A stretch of DNA of 64,000 bases from UBA3907 sp033810155 (GCA_033810155.1 JAPXKJ010000003.1:1-64000); one strand, 5' to 3'. Positions 26,570-35,919 are shown, numbered from the stretch's first letter. Numbers and translations are program-made. Notes: generated by a model not told the origin, from the letters alone.

Positions 26570-27594
26570 CAGTTGCTTTCCCTCCATGACTCCAATTCAA
26601 GCCCTGCGGAAGGGCTCAGGTACAGCCAATCTGCGATGTCACTGCCAGTGCAATGATACTTGAAGAAACCTGCAGCAGATATCATAGCCCCATTGTCTGT
26701 GCACAGTTCTATCGGCGGGATGTAGAGAGGAACCCCAAGCCTGTCGCATAGAAGATTAGCTTCTTTTCTCAACAACCTATTGGCTGCGACTCCACCTGAG
26801 ATTGCAAAACTGTTTGCCCTCATATCTTTCATAATCTCATCCACAGGATGAAGCAACTGCTCTACAACTGCTTTCCTGAAACTCGCGCATAGGTCTGGAA
26901 TGACCTCTTCGCCTCTCCCTCTCGCCTCAAACTCCAAAATAGCACGAGTCTTGATGCCGGAGAAACTATATGCGTGCTTCACTCCTTGGATTTTTGGCAG
27001 AGGAAAGAATATGCTTTCTGGATCTCCCATTTCGGCGACTTCGTCCAAATGAGGCCCCCCAGGAAATGGCAATCCCAATTCTCGAGCGACTTTATCAAAA
27101 ACTTCTCCTGCTGCGTCATCCAAGGTCTGCGAGATGATATCAAATTGTCCATGGTCTTTCATCAAGATAAGTTCTGAGTGACCACCTGAAACCACAAGGT
27201 TTAAAACTGGAAATGCGGGTTGATCTCCTCGCAGAAAATTGGCATAGATGTGCCCTACCAGATGATGCACAGGCACAAGAGGAACGCCAAGCGTATAGGC
27301 TAAGGACTTTGCAAAGGATGTCCCCACCAGAAGTGCCCCTATTAGGCCAGGGCCGTGAGTTACTGACACCGCGTTAATATCCGAAAGTTCTATTCCCGCT
27401 TCGGCAAGGCACCGTTCCGTAACCGGTACCATCATCTCGATGTGGCGCCTTGAAGCTATTTCGGGAACAACGCCTCCGTATTTTGAATGAATATCTGTTT
27501 GCGAAGAAACCACGTTAGATAGTATCTTCGTTCCATTTTCGACCACGGCGCATGAAGTATCGTCGCAGGATGTGTCGATCCCAAGGATAAGCAT
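26569..27594 (-). CDS. tsaD: tRNA N6-adenosine threonylcarbamoyltransferase TsaD
   Basis: Catalytic subunit for the t6A37 modification of ANN-decoding tRNAs; it transfers threonylcarbamoyl to A37 with TsaB and TsaE. The Kae1/Qri7 fold motifs are clear: GIDTSCDDTS, the metal-binding VPVHHLVGH and the later FAISGGVAANRLL. The ATG at 27594 has AGAGGTGAT at a suitable distance; the longer frame from the GTG at 27603 overlaps that ribosome site. It is separated from tsaE-tsaB-rimI by pyrF on the other strand. Confidence 0.95.
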   Translation of the reverse strand: MLILGIDTSCDDTSCAVVENGTKILSNVVSSQTDIHSKYGGVVPEIASRRHIEMMVPVTERCLAEAGIELSDINAVSVTHGPGLIGALLVGTSFAKSLAYTLGVPLVPVHHLVGHIYANFLRGDQPAFPVLNLVVSGGHSELILMKDHGQFDIISQTLDDAAGEVFDKVARELGLPFPGGPHLDEVAEMGDPESIFFPLPKIQGVKHAYSFSGIKTRAILEFEARGRGEEVIPDLCASFRKAVVEQLLHPVDEIMKDMRANSFAISGGVAANRLLRKEANLLCDRLGVPLYIPPIELCTDNGAMISAAGFFKYHCTGSDIADWLYLSPSAGLELESWRESN

Positions 27595-27622
27595 TTCTAT
27601 CACCTCTTAGAAGTCTACAACA

Positions 27623-27628
27623 ATTATA
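27623..27628 (-). promoter_or_regulatory. Probable -10 element for tsaD
   Basis: The minus strand reads TATAAT about 30 bases before the tsaD start, giving a short leader. The -35 region is poor (no good TTGACA match at 16-18 bases). It is the best candidate promoter in the 174-base gap between the divergent tsaD and pyrF. Confidence 0.4.
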
Positions 27629-27768
27629 CTGTGATCTGCAGGCTTTACCAGAACTTCGTCATGGCGCTAGGCTTATCTGGTATTGAAAGCTTGCGCTTGT
27701 ATTGATAATCTTTTCTATGATCCCGAGATTGCAGCGCTAAATAGGTCGCATAAGGTGGGATACTAAAA

Positions 27769-28692
27769 ATGCATTTTGCAGATAGACTCCAGGACAGGAT
27801 CGACAAAGTAGACTCCAGGATTGTAATCGGTATTGATCCTGATCCCAAACGCGTTTTTTCCCCCCAGTCAAGGCTCGAACAAGCCTTTGGGAATAAGTCT
27901 TCAGAATACGTTTTGGAGGCTTTCTGCCGCACCATAGTGGATGTAGCCAAAGACTACGCATGCGCCATAAAACCTCAGGCCGCCTTTTTCGAGTGTATGG
28001 GCATCATGGGTCTTACAGTTCTTTCACGAGTGATCGCTTATGCCCGTTCGTTTGACATACCAGTTATTCTTGACGCCAAAAGAGGCGATATTGGCAATAC
28101 AGCCTCCGCTTACAGCGCTGCATATCTAGAGTCCGGATCTGATTTCTTCGCGGATGCTCTGACCGTTAATCCTTTTCTTGGCCCCGACACGCTTGCCCCA
28201 TTTGTCGAGACCGCAGACAAGAACAACTGCGGTTTGTTTGTGCTCGTAAAGACATCCAACCCGGGATCTTCGGCATTTCAAGACCTCAGTGTCTTAGATG
28301 CAGGCACCAGACAGGTTGCCACAGTATCTGAGATAATCGGTGCCGAAATCGCCAGCCTTGGAGACAAAAACCTAGGTACCTGCGGATTATCCAACATTGG
28401 AGCGGTAGTTGGCGCTACGCACCCCCAAAGTATGGTTCGTTTAAGACAGATCATGCCCCGAACAATCTTCCTTCTTCCTGGCTATGGAGCGCAAGGTGGC
28501 ACAGCCGCAGATGTAAGACCAGCCTTTACTTCTGACGGGAAAGGTGCAATTGTGTCTTCATCACGGCAAATCATATTTGCCTACGAGAAACTGGAAAACT
28601 CACATCCCACGGCGGAACAAGTGACCCGCGCAATCGAGGACGCTGCTTTGAAAGCACGCGACGATATAAACTCGGTGATTTCGCTGATCTAG
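27769..28692 (+). CDS. pyrF: Orotidine 5'-phosphate decarboxylase
   Basis: Converts OMP to UMP, the last step of de novo pyrimidine synthesis. It has 307 residues, so it belongs to the longer type 2 family. IGIDPD near the N-terminus, the catalytic DAKRGDIGNTA and the late FLLPGYGAQGG phosphate-binding loop are present. The ATG follows AAGGTGG. It stands alone on the plus strand between tsaD and rimI, with no other pyr gene nearby, and its stop is 13 bases from the converging rimI stop. Confidence 0.94.
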   Translation: MHFADRLQDRIDKVDSRIVIGIDPDPKRVFSPQSRLEQAFGNKSSEYVLEAFCRTIVDVAKDYACAIKPQAAFFECMGIMGLTVLSRVIAYARSFDIPVILDAKRGDIGNTASAYSAAYLESGSDFFADALTVNPFLGPDTLAPFVETADKNNCGLFVLVKTSNPGSSAFQDLSVLDAGTRQVATVSEIIGAEIASLGDKNLGTCGLSNIGAVVGATHPQSMVRLRQIMPRTIFLLPGYGAQGGTAADVRPAFTSDGKGAIVSSSRQIIFAYEKLENSHPTAEQVTRAIEDAALKARDDINSVISLI

Positions 28693-28705
28693 CCCTGTTT
28701 GCACT

Positions 28706-29206
28706 TTACACCATCCACTTTAACTGCTCTAACTGAGAGATTGACGGTCCAAGATCGTCCTTCCACATTATAAGGGCATCTTCATTGGTGTCAGTATAGT
28801 ATCCTTTCCTGATTCCTCGTTCTACGAAACCCAGCTTTCTATATAGGTTTTGCGCCTGATGGTTAGAGACTCTAACTTCCAAAGTCATTTTAGAAGCACC
28901 AAGTTCTCTGGCTTTTTCAAACGCAAATCTTAGCATCTTTTCTCCTATTCCTTGGCGTCTCATCTTAGGGCTCACAGCTATGTTAGTTATGTGGGCTTCG
29001 TCTAATATAATCCACATGCCAAAGTACCCTACGATCTGGTCTTCGTACTCAGCTACGAAGTAATGGGCGTAGACGTTATCCCGAAGTTCTGATTCAAACG
29101 CTCTCCTGGACCATGGCGTCGGGTATGATTGACTCTCTATGGCAAGAACCCCATCAAGGTCTTGAAGAGTCATCTCTCTTATTGCAACATTCAAAGAATC
29201 ATTCAT
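28706..29206 (-). CDS. rimI: Ribosomal protein alanine N-acetyltransferase RimI-like (GNAT)
   Basis: GNAT acetyltransferase of 166 residues. The acetyl-CoA loop is RRQGIGEKM, preceded by ITNIAVSPKM and followed by LEVRVSNHQAQNLYRKLGF, the RimI signature. The start overlaps the tsaB stop (ATGA). The tsaE-tsaB-rimI order is conserved in many bacteria. The exact target protein is not certain outside model species. Confidence 0.9.
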   Translation of the reverse strand: MNDSLNVAIREMTLQDLDGVLAIESQSYPTPWSRRAFESELRDNVYAHYFVAEYEDQIVGYFGMWIILDEAHITNIAVSPKMRRQGIGEKMLRFAFEKARELGASKMTLEVRVSNHQAQNLYRKLGFVERGIRKGYYTDTNEDALIMWKDDLGPSISQLEQLKWMV

Positions 29207-29964
29207 AACATTTCACCTTCGTCTATTCGTTCTGAAAACAAAACTTCGGCTTGAGACCGCCTGTAATACTCTGGAGTAGCAAGTGAAGGATGAATTTCCA
29301 GACCTTGCTCAAACATCTCTCGCCCGATCAGCCCAACTATTGCAGGCTTTGGCAATAACAGGTGTTCATCGACAGGACGTATGTCATAAGGTAACAGCCC
29401 TGAGGCCGAGATGGTGAAATCATGAGCCGCATCTCCCGTAATCCAAATAGGGCCATCGATTAACTCTTTGCTCAATTCTACACAAAACTCAGCATAGGTC
29501 CTCGGCCCAATCCTTATCTTTTCTTCATACACGCAATTAGACGGAAATGCGTGGTTATTTTCAAAAGGCACTTTTCTGCGTTCGAAGTAAGCGCACACCG
29601 TCTGACCTCTGGCTTTCCCTTGAACAATTGCTATCTTGTCATATGCCTTGCACTGTCTCAAGTACACTTCGAAAGTTGGCACCTTAACTACGCCCTTCCC
29701 AAGAGCCAGAGACATTCCTTGGACGCTCGCACAACCTATTCTCAACCCAGTAAACGAACCAGGCCCATGTGATACCGCAAAACAGTCTATATCCTCCATG
29801 CTCAAATCGGCCATATTTAGGGCCTCTACAGATAGAGGCAGAAGCATAGCAGAATGTACTCTTGGTCTGGACGTAGTAACCTCAGAGAGCACGCCTTTTG
29901 AGTTAACCACAGATACCCCGAGCAAATCTGTGCTTGTTTCTACAGCAAGTATTGCGTTATTCAT
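29203..29964 (-). CDS. tsaB: TsaB, t6A biosynthesis partner of TsaD
   Basis: Inactive TsaD homologue that scaffolds the threonylcarbamoyl transferase complex. ILAVETSTDLLGVSV opens the ASKHA fold, and FAVSHGPGSFTGLRIG is the family signature. The frame could begin at 29988, but MNNAILAVETS at 29964 matches family N-termini. It overlaps tsaE by 8 bases. Confidence 0.92.
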   Translation of the reverse strand: MNNAILAVETSTDLLGVSVVNSKGVLSEVTTSRPRVHSAMLLPLSVEALNMADLSMEDIDCFAVSHGPGSFTGLRIGCASVQGMSLALGKGVVKVPTFEVYLRQCKAYDKIAIVQGKARGQTVCAYFERRKVPFENNHAFPSNCVYEEKIRIGPRTYAEFCVELSKELIDGPIWITGDAAHDFTISASGLLPYDIRPVDEHLLLPKPAIVGLIGREMFEQGLEIHPSLATPEYYRRSQAEVLFSERIDEGEML

Positions 29965-30484
29965 CCTCTTTGTTTCCTCTTTCAACAAATTCTTCTATTA
30001 TCCGAGCCCATGACTCGTCTTCTGTAGCAATGTCAATGGTCCGATCATCCGTTATTAGAACAGACCCTTCGCTAAAGTGCCTGTCAGAGAAGCGTATACG
30101 AATTCTGAGGGTGACCTTTTCTAGTTCGCTGCTCAACCGGTCGGCCCATTCGATCACTACTACCGCCTCTGGGTCCAAATCCAAGAGAAGTCCCGATTCT
30201 TCGATCTCTTTCTCGTCCAAGCGATAGAAGTCAAAGTGATGAAGATGGCATCTACCCTCATAGATCTTCTCCAATACGAAACTAGGGCTGTTCACAGGTT
30301 TACTAATGCCCAATCCTTGTGCAATTCCTTGGACCATAGTAGTCTTGCCAGCGCCTAACGGCCCCTCTAACAGGACTACCTCTCCACCTCTAAGGTGTTT
30401 TCCTATTAATTTCCCTAGTTCTCTAGTTTCTTCAGACGATCGTGTTTTTACACTAAAGGATCTCTCGCTCAATAATCTCACCAT
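29957..30484 (-). CDS. tsaE: TsaE, ATPase of t6A biosynthesis
   Basis: P-loop ATPase that drives turnover of the TsaBD complex. It has 175 residues with Walker A GPLGAGKTT (about 41-49), then SPSFVL and HFDFYRLDEKEIEE, which are characteristic. It lies 20 bases downstream of the uracil-DNA glycosylase and overlaps tsaB. Confidence 0.93.
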   Translation of the reverse strand: MVRLLSERSFSVKTRSSEETRELGKLIGKHLRGGEVVLLEGPLGAGKTTMVQGIAQGLGISKPVNSPSFVLEKIYEGRCHLHHFDFYRLDEKEIEESGLLLDLDPEAVVVIEWADRLSSELEKVTLRIRIRFSDRHFSEGSVLITDDRTIDIATEDESWARIIEEFVERGNKEDE

Positions 30485-30503
30485 TTGTGTATTATAGTGC
30501 CTC

Positions 30504-31196
30504 TTAAGTACGTTGGTTGGCTAGTTCATCATATTTCATTTTGAGACTCTTCATATCATCCAGCATAAGAGGTTTCTTGCCAGCCTCATCCCGCAAAACT
30601 GCCGCAGGATGAAATGTAACCAAATACATGATTCCATCTCTTTCAAACCACTTACCTCTATCTCTCGTAACTCTCAAACCCGGGTCTATGAGAGTTTGAC
30701 AAGAAAGAGCCCCGAGAAGAACAATTATCCAAGGTTTAATCAGGCGAATCTGGGCTGTGAGATTAGGAAGACACGCTTTGACTTCCTCATCAGTCGGCAT
30801 CCTGTTTCCCGGCGGACGGCACTTGACTATATTCGTTATGAAAACATCGCTTCTAGAGAACCCATAACCTTCCAGCATGGAGTCTAGAAGCTGCCCTGCC
30901 CGCCCGACAAAAGGCTTCCCTGTGTCGTCCTCTGTTTTCCCCGGTGCTTCTCCTATGAGCATTATACGTGCTTGGCGGTTGCCTTCACCAAACACCACAC
31001 CTTTTGCTCCTTGTCTAAGCTGGCACTTTGTACACTGAAGTACGCGCTCTCTCAAAGCCCCCAAGTCGCCTATATTCGTAGGTTCCTTAGCAGGGGTTGG
31101 TTCAACTGCCGAAACTCGTTCCTCTAAGTCGCTGCTTTCAATCTTATCGGGATAGTCGAAAAGAGGACGTTGAAGCCACTCACTCTTTGTCGTCAA
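30504..31196 (-). CDS. Uracil-DNA glycosylase, family 4 (Fe-S type)
   Basis: Removes uracil from DNA. It has 230 residues. Four Cys residues (C55, C58, C126, C142) match the [4Fe-4S] ligands of family 4. Catalytic motifs GEAPGKTED with FVGRAGQLLD, and HPAAVLR near the C-terminus, are present. The TTG start follows AGGGGATCGCG and overlaps the upstream gene by 17 bases. The first 45 residues are a low-complexity extension. Confidence 0.92.
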   Translation of the reverse strand: MTTKSEWLQRPLFDYPDKIESSDLEERVSAVEPTPAKEPTNIGDLGALRERVLQCTKCQLRQGAKGVVFGEGNRQARIMLIGEAPGKTEDDTGKPFVGRAGQLLDSMLEGYGFSRSDVFITNIVKCRPPGNRMPTDEEVKACLPNLTAQIRLIKPWIIVLLGALSCQTLIDPGLRVTRDRGKWFERDGIMYLVTFHPAAVLRDEAGKKPLMLDDMKSLKMKYDELANQRT

Positions 31197-32130
31197 CGCG
31201 ATCCCCTTCTTCTCTATGACTCTGGCTTTCCAGGCTCCTTATTCTCTCTTCTATGATTTCAGGATATCTTCTGACCAGTTCTAAGTTATCACTTAGGTGC
31301 TTTAAATATAGTTCCCCGAATTCAGGACTAATATCTTGGAGTTTCTCATACATAGCCTTTCCGATTTGTACAGCTGATTCGCAGTCTGGCTGGCAAGGGA
31401 AGAAATCCTTTGTAAAGTAAGCAAATTTGTTCACTTCTTCGGGGCTCTCAGCATGTATTATCTGGTTGGCAGCCCTTACTTCGGGACTCAGAACTGCAGA
31501 ACCTCTATCGAAGATATACCTATCTATGCAACAGGCAGGAAAGCTAAGTATGTCTCCGATCTTTCTCAAAAATGCAGGGTTGCTTTCTTCAGGGAACGCT
31601 CGCAGTGACACGGGCGCGGAGATATTTGGGTATCGCCACGCTTCCCACCTTATATCTTTGCGCATGTCCTGCAACTCTTCCAATTCAACCGATACTGAAT
31701 CATCCTTAAAAATATACACTTCTCGTATAGTCGGCCGAGATTCTAATATCCTTTTCTGAAGTCCCAGTCTATCGATCCAGTCCATATACAGGTTGTAGGA
31801 AACGGAACTCTCAACTACCTCTGTATAGAGTTCTCTCAAAAGTTCGGTCTTCATTCGAGCTTCTTTCACTTTGTCATCTCGTCCAAGTCTTCCTGCTTTC
31901 TTTTTAACGTAGTTGCTAAAAGACTCCCCGAGACTCTTCTTGCCTTCTATTTTGTTGCGAAATCGACTATCTATGGTAGCACCAAGAATGGCCGCATCTG
32001 GTAATTCAGCAGGTACTATGATCTGTGCAGCCTTACGCACATCTAAGACAACGGGCAAGAAGTCGTCAAACTTGCATCCAAGAGGTATTGCAGATTCCTC
32101 CATAAACTCCTGCACAATTTGGTATTCCAT
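31180..32130 (-). CDS. Cys-motif protein, DUF483-like
   Basis: A 316-residue protein of unknown function. Its clearest feature is a C-terminal region with FPACCIDRY (C200, C201) and FFPCQPDCESA (C246, C250), an arrangement like DUF483 proteins and possibly a metal or Fe-S site. The N-terminal 190 residues are charged and mostly helical, without recognisable motifs. It overlaps the uracil-DNA glycosylase gene, so a DNA-linked role is possible but unproven. The family call is from memory of the Cys pattern. Confidence 0.6.
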   Translation of the reverse strand: MEYQIVQEFMEESAIPLGCKFDDFLPVVLDVRKAAQIIVPAELPDAAILGATIDSRFRNKIEGKKSLGESFSNYVKKKAGRLGRDDKVKEARMKTELLRELYTEVVESSVSYNLYMDWIDRLGLQKRILESRPTIREVYIFKDDSVSVELEELQDMRKDIRWEAWRYPNISAPVSLRAFPEESNPAFLRKIGDILSFPACCIDRYIFDRGSAVLSPEVRAANQIIHAESPEEVNKFAYFTKDFFPCQPDCESAVQIGKAMYEKLQDISPEFGELYLKHLSDNLELVRRYPEIIEERIRSLESQSHREEGDRVDDKE

Positions 32131-32215
32131 TTCTCCGACAGGCGCTAGTCACACTCACCTGCCCTTTGATCCTCCTTCCGATTGGATCTAGGCCTTCTGC
32201 GCGCTCTCATCATAT

Positions 32216-32221
32216 ATTATA
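32216..32221 (-). promoter_or_regulatory. Candidate -10 upstream of the DUF483-like gene
   Basis: TATAAT on the minus strand, 86 bases before the ATG, without a good -35. It lies in the 271-base gap 32131-32401, which also carries the stem-loop at 32311-32347 and is otherwise featureless. Confidence 0.3.
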
Positions 32222-32310
32222 CAGTCATCGCCACTCAAAATGGTTCTGCGCTTTTGTGCTGTAACCCTCTAAGTCGCCGAGCAAAAAGAAACAAGTATCT
32301 CACAATTTGA

Positions 32311-32347
32311 AAGGGACGATAGAGCCCTTTTTGCTCTGCCGTCCCTT
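32311..32347 (-). terminator. Stem-loop ending the GlmL-like cassette operon
   Basis: AAGGGACG (from 32311) and CGTCCCTT (to 32347) pair outside a second stem AGAGC/GCTCT, with two mismatched bases and a 7-base loop. On the minus strand it is followed by TTTC only, so the U-tract is weak. Its position 55 bases after the last gene supports a terminator. The GGGACG core resembles that of the 19193-19256 palindrome, but the rest differs. Confidence 0.5.
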
Positions 32348-32401
32348 AGTTTATCAGCGCATTACTGTTCGCTTCTATCTTCTACATCCGCCAGAATAGC
32401 C

Positions 32402-33526
32402 TTAAGCTTCGATTATCTCAACGTTCGCCCTTGGAACAGTTACTATGGTTCCATCCTCCAGCTTAGCTTTGAGAATTCTGACTTTAGACTCAGACTCAAT
32501 AACCTGAAGCTCAGGTGGCAATTCGACAACCTCAGCCAACAGACCAAAGTAAGGCTCTCTAATAATCCTTATGGCCGTTCCGACAACCAACCCTTGAGCC
32601 AAATCCTCCTCAGCGGCCCCTGAGGAGCTTGTCTGATATCCTGGGACTATTATCTCAGGTCGCATGACCCCCGCCCTAATCTGTGTAGCGCCATTGATGC
32701 AGGCCTTGAGGCCGCTGATTTTTTGGAGAAGAGAAAAAGTCCTATCTGCCATCCTCATTTGTCCGAAACCTTCGGTGATAATGACAGTAACAGGAACATC
32801 CTCGTGACCTGTAATGGCGACTCCAATATCGAATCCCAGATACTCAATTAAGTCATGGTCTACGATACCACCTACCACAATACCTCGAGCCCCTACCTCG
32901 CCCGCCTTTTTGATTGCATCTGCTGTCACGAGCGAGCCACCGACCAACACTTTATCTGCATCGTCGCTTTTTATGTGGGAAGCTTCAAGTACATCGCTAG
33001 GAGACTCGACTGCCACCCGTACGACCCCATTCGTCTCGCCGCCTACACCGAAAATTCCCTGTATAAAGGCGCCTTCTGTGACAACAACTACGCCCTCTTT
33101 TGGCAACACTTCCTCGACCACGCCTTCGATATAGGCATCGACCTCAACGGGAATCGGAGGTTCTCTGAGCGTTACCTGCCCGGTAACCTTCGAGATCATC
33201 TCTATTGTGCCCTCTACCGGCGACCTTGCCTCACGCTTGAAAAGGCCAAAGAAAGAACTATACTGGGCCAGGATCTCTCCTTGGTGAACGTAGTCGCCCT
33301 CTTTTTTTTGCATGTATTCCACAACGTCTTCAGCTTCTACACCTAGAATATTGGCGATATTAACAGTCTGCGGATTGCCCGGGATACTGGTTCTCGCTAC
33401 AACTGTGCTAGGCGAAACTTTCTGCCCCTTTTCAACCAAAACTTCGCCGAGGATAGGAAGGCGCCGGGTCTTTCTAATAACCGCCTTTTCCGTAACTTTT
33501 AGCCCTGGTGTATATGCGTGTGCCAT
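32402..33526 (-). CDS. Sandwich/KOW-like partner of GlmL-like ATPase, copy 1
   Basis: Uncharacterised 374-residue protein paralogous to the gene at 36058-37416. The N-terminal third contains lipoyl-like sandwich segments (ILGEVLVEKGQKV, then SPVEGTIEMISKVTGQVTL) reminiscent of the RnfC N-terminus. The centre has Gly-rich Rossmann-like stretches (VLVGGSLVTADAIKKA; GARGIVVGGI). The last 50 residues (YFGLLAEVVELP to VPRANVEIIEA) look like a KOW/beta-barrel unit. It begins 17 bases after the ATPase gene and ends the operon. It may be a partner or adaptor of the ATPase; no enzyme activity is claimed. Confidence 0.7.
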   Translation of the reverse strand: MAHAYTPGLKVTEKAVIRKTRRLPILGEVLVEKGQKVSPSTVVARTSIPGNPQTVNIANILGVEAEDVVEYMQKKEGDYVHQGEILAQYSSFFGLFKREARSPVEGTIEMISKVTGQVTLREPPIPVEVDAYIEGVVEEVLPKEGVVVVTEGAFIQGIFGVGGETNGVVRVAVESPSDVLEASHIKSDDADKVLVGGSLVTADAIKKAGEVGARGIVVGGIVDHDLIEYLGFDIGVAITGHEDVPVTVIITEGFGQMRMADRTFSLLQKISGLKACINGATQIRAGVMRPEIIVPGYQTSSSGAAEEDLAQGLVVGTAIRIIREPYFGLLAEVVELPPELQVIESESKVRILKAKLEDGTIVTVPRANVEIIEA

Positions 33527-33543
33527 TTACTCCTTCCTCCCCT

Positions 33544-35406
33544 CTATATGCCTTTGTCCGCATATTTCTTAAGTAGATCTGCCGGATACATATCCATAGC
33601 TATAAACCACTCTAACAGCTTCTGACTTCTCAAAGTCGGATCATCAGGAAGGGCGAGAGGACGTCCACGGCAGTCTATCACTACACCAACTACGCCACCG
33701 TTTACCTTGCTTTCAACAACACGCCCGTGCCCCTTACCTACATCAAACTGCCTTGTAGGATGAATAACCGCATCAACCGTGACGTTTTCTGGAATCTTTA
33801 TGACTTTCATTGAACCGTAAGGAACAGATTCCTCGATAGTTTCACCATTATAGTCAATTGTTACTGTAACACATGGCTCCCCAAATTGTAGGTTGCCGCT
33901 AGGACCTATGGGAGCAATAGAGGTGCCTAGTTTCACCAGACAGTCCCTGTCGAAAACTTGCATCGCTGCTTTAGGATGAACGGAAGCAAGAATTCCTAGT
34001 TGCGGCATCATGAAAATGGAGTCAACTGCCAGCATGGTCTCAGCTTCTGGTTGGAACGCATCCAATAGCATCATTGCAGCTTGTGCACGCCTAGGTGCGT
34101 GAGAAAGCGTTCCTCCTGATCCAATCAACATGCCCAGATCTGCCATGTCGATGTATGTGTCTCCTGAACCCGACTGCTCAAACGTATCGCCGATGGTCCT
34201 TTCCTTGTGAACACCCCTCAAGCCTACCGCAAGGCTCTTGTGGTGAACAAACGCAAGGCGAAGAGCCTCACGGGCAATTCCTTGCTCGAGTATGAGGTCG
34301 TCTAGAGTCTGTGGAATCGTAGTAGGACGGATCATTTTATTCCTGATCCTATTTCTGAGATCTGCTTCATCGATGGAAAATGGGATCCATCTCGAAATAT
34401 TAGCCATTCCGGCCTCAAGAAGCACGTTGCAAATCGAATAACTCATCCCTAAGTTTGCCGATACGGTTCTATTGAAGAAATCTCCAAACACTGAAAACAC
34501 GTCAGTAGTAGCTCCTCCGATATCGACGCCTATGACGCTCATGTCATACTCTTTGGCTGCTGTTTGCATGCAGTTACCCACAGCACCAGGAGTTGGCATT
34601 ATAGGAACAGCTGTCCAGTTCATAAGCTTATTATATCCAGGTGCCTGTGCCATAACGTGTTCCATGAAAAGATTGTGGATAGCTTCCCTGGCAGGCCCAA
34701 GGACCTCTCTTTCCAAAACAGGTCTTAGGTTATCTACTACCCTGAGATCTGTTTTTTCGCTAAGGATCTCTTCAATATGCTTTCTGGCATGTTTATTCCC
34801 GGCATAGATTATCGGTAACTTATACCCTATCCCAAGCCGTGGCTTGGGTTCGGCAGCAGAAATAAGCTCTGCAATCTCAACAACGTGTGTTATTGTACCT
34901 CCGTCGATCCCTCCGGAAAGAAGGATCATATCCGGTCTCAGATGCCGGATTCTTTGGATTTTCTCGTGAGGTTTTCTTCCATCGTCGACTGAAATAACAT
35001 CCATTACTATTGCGCCTGCTCCAAGCGCGGCTCTCGCTGCCGATTCTGCGGTCATAGTCTTGACAACGCCAGCTACCATCATCTGCAATCCTCCGCCTGC
35101 AGAAGACGTTGACATGAAGATGTCGGCACCTGACCCATCTGGTTGCCTAGGAGTAATAACTCCTGTGTCACTCAAAAAACGCCTGCCCGTGAGTTCCTCG
35201 ATCTCTCTGATGGCGTTTCTCGCACCCATTGTAACATCTTCAAAAGGTGCCTCTACTGTGGTCGGTGCCTCTCCCCTTACAATAAGGCGATACTCGTCTT
35301 CAACCTTCTCGATGAGGATAGCTTTTGTTGTAGTCGAACCGCAGTCGGTGGCCAGAACAGTATTGATCTCTGTATCTGGCGTGAACGCAGTTTTTTCTTC
35401 CTGCAC
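33544..35406 (-). CDS. GlmL/MutL-type ASKHA ATPase, copy 1
   Basis: About 620 residues of the glutamate mutase L (MutL) family, a group of actin-like ATPases linked to B12 enzymes in some species. ATP-site motifs are intact: ATDCGSTTTKAILIEK, GVDIGGATTDVFS and LIGSGGTLSHAPRRAQ. The frame reaches 35454, but the GTG at 35406 has GGAGGGG 8 bases upstream, so it is preferred. No mutase or B12 gene is nearby; the neighbours are its sandwich-domain partner and a second copy of both. The family is well supported, the function is not. Confidence 0.85.
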   Translation of the reverse strand: MQEEKTAFTPDTEINTVLATDCGSTTTKAILIEKVEDEYRLIVRGEAPTTVEAPFEDVTMGARNAIREIEELTGRRFLSDTGVITPRQPDGSGADIFMSTSSAGGGLQMMVAGVVKTMTAESAARAALGAGAIVMDVISVDDGRKPHEKIQRIRHLRPDMILLSGGIDGGTITHVVEIAELISAAEPKPRLGIGYKLPIIYAGNKHARKHIEEILSEKTDLRVVDNLRPVLEREVLGPAREAIHNLFMEHVMAQAPGYNKLMNWTAVPIMPTPGAVGNCMQTAAKEYDMSVIGVDIGGATTDVFSVFGDFFNRTVSANLGMSYSICNVLLEAGMANISRWIPFSIDEADLRNRIRNKMIRPTTIPQTLDDLILEQGIAREALRLAFVHHKSLAVGLRGVHKERTIGDTFEQSGSGDTYIDMADLGMLIGSGGTLSHAPRRAQAAMMLLDAFQPEAETMLAVDSIFMMPQLGILASVHPKAAMQVFDRDCLVKLGTSIAPIGPSGNLQFGEPCVTVTIDYNGETIEESVPYGSMKVIKIPENVTVDAVIHPTRQFDVGKGHGRVVESKVNGGVVGVVIDCRGRPLALPDDPTLRSQKLLEWFIAMDMYPADLLKKYADKGI

Positions 35407-35496
35407 GAACTCTTCCCCTCCCTCGCTGCCACATGTAGCGTAAATACCTAACATATAAACTACGACATCTGGTCTTTAAATCCTCTTAGTCTTCGA

Positions 35497-35919
35497 CTAA
35501 TTTTCAATTGTTTCCTCTGGTTTGGATCCGCTACTCTTATTGCTATCCATATTCAAGGCTTCATCTATCATGGAACCCTTCTTAGCTCTCCTTAATTGCT
35601 TTGATTTCTTCTTGCTTTCCTTTTCCGCTTTGCGTTCAGCTTCTTCCTCCATGGCTGCAAGTTCAAGGCGCTGAATCAAGAGTTCTACATTATCTCGCTG
35701 ATCGAAAAAGTAGGCATAGTCTTCGAAAGTCTCAAAAAACACGCCAACGATAGGCGCAAAAAAGTGCATGGCCTGTCCTCCAAAATAACTGAGGGGCTTG
35801 TTCATCTCGAGAAAGAAGATCGCAGGAACTGTCATTCCGAACTGCACAATCCGAGCCGCTATAGCTTCTATGATCTCATCCCGTCTAGCTTCGTCAATTG
35901 GCTCATGAAATTTCAGCAT
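35497..35919 (-). CDS. Conserved-looking small protein between the two GlmL cassettes
   Basis: A 140-residue protein of unknown function. Residues 1-85 are rich in aromatic and hydrophobic residues (VPAIFFLEMNKPLSYFGG, then FFAPIVGVFFETFEDYAYFF), without a clear transmembrane helix pair. Residues 85-140 are highly charged with many Lys and Glu and probably disordered. The ATG has an excellent ribosome site (GGAGGTG). It sits between the two ATPase/partner pairs and may be part of the same complex. Confidence 0.7.
   Translation of the reverse strand: MLKFHEPIDEARRDEIIEAIAARIVQFGMTVPAIFFLEMNKPLSYFGGQAMHFFAPIVGVFFETFEDYAYFFDQRDNVELLIQRLELAAMEEEAERKAEKESKKKSKQLRRAKKGSMIDEALNMDSNKSSGSKPEETIEN

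Noticed and set aside
32855..33346. 163-codon plus-strand frame opposite the sandwich-domain protein
   Set aside because: The minus-strand gene has a paralogue in the window, proving which strand is coding.
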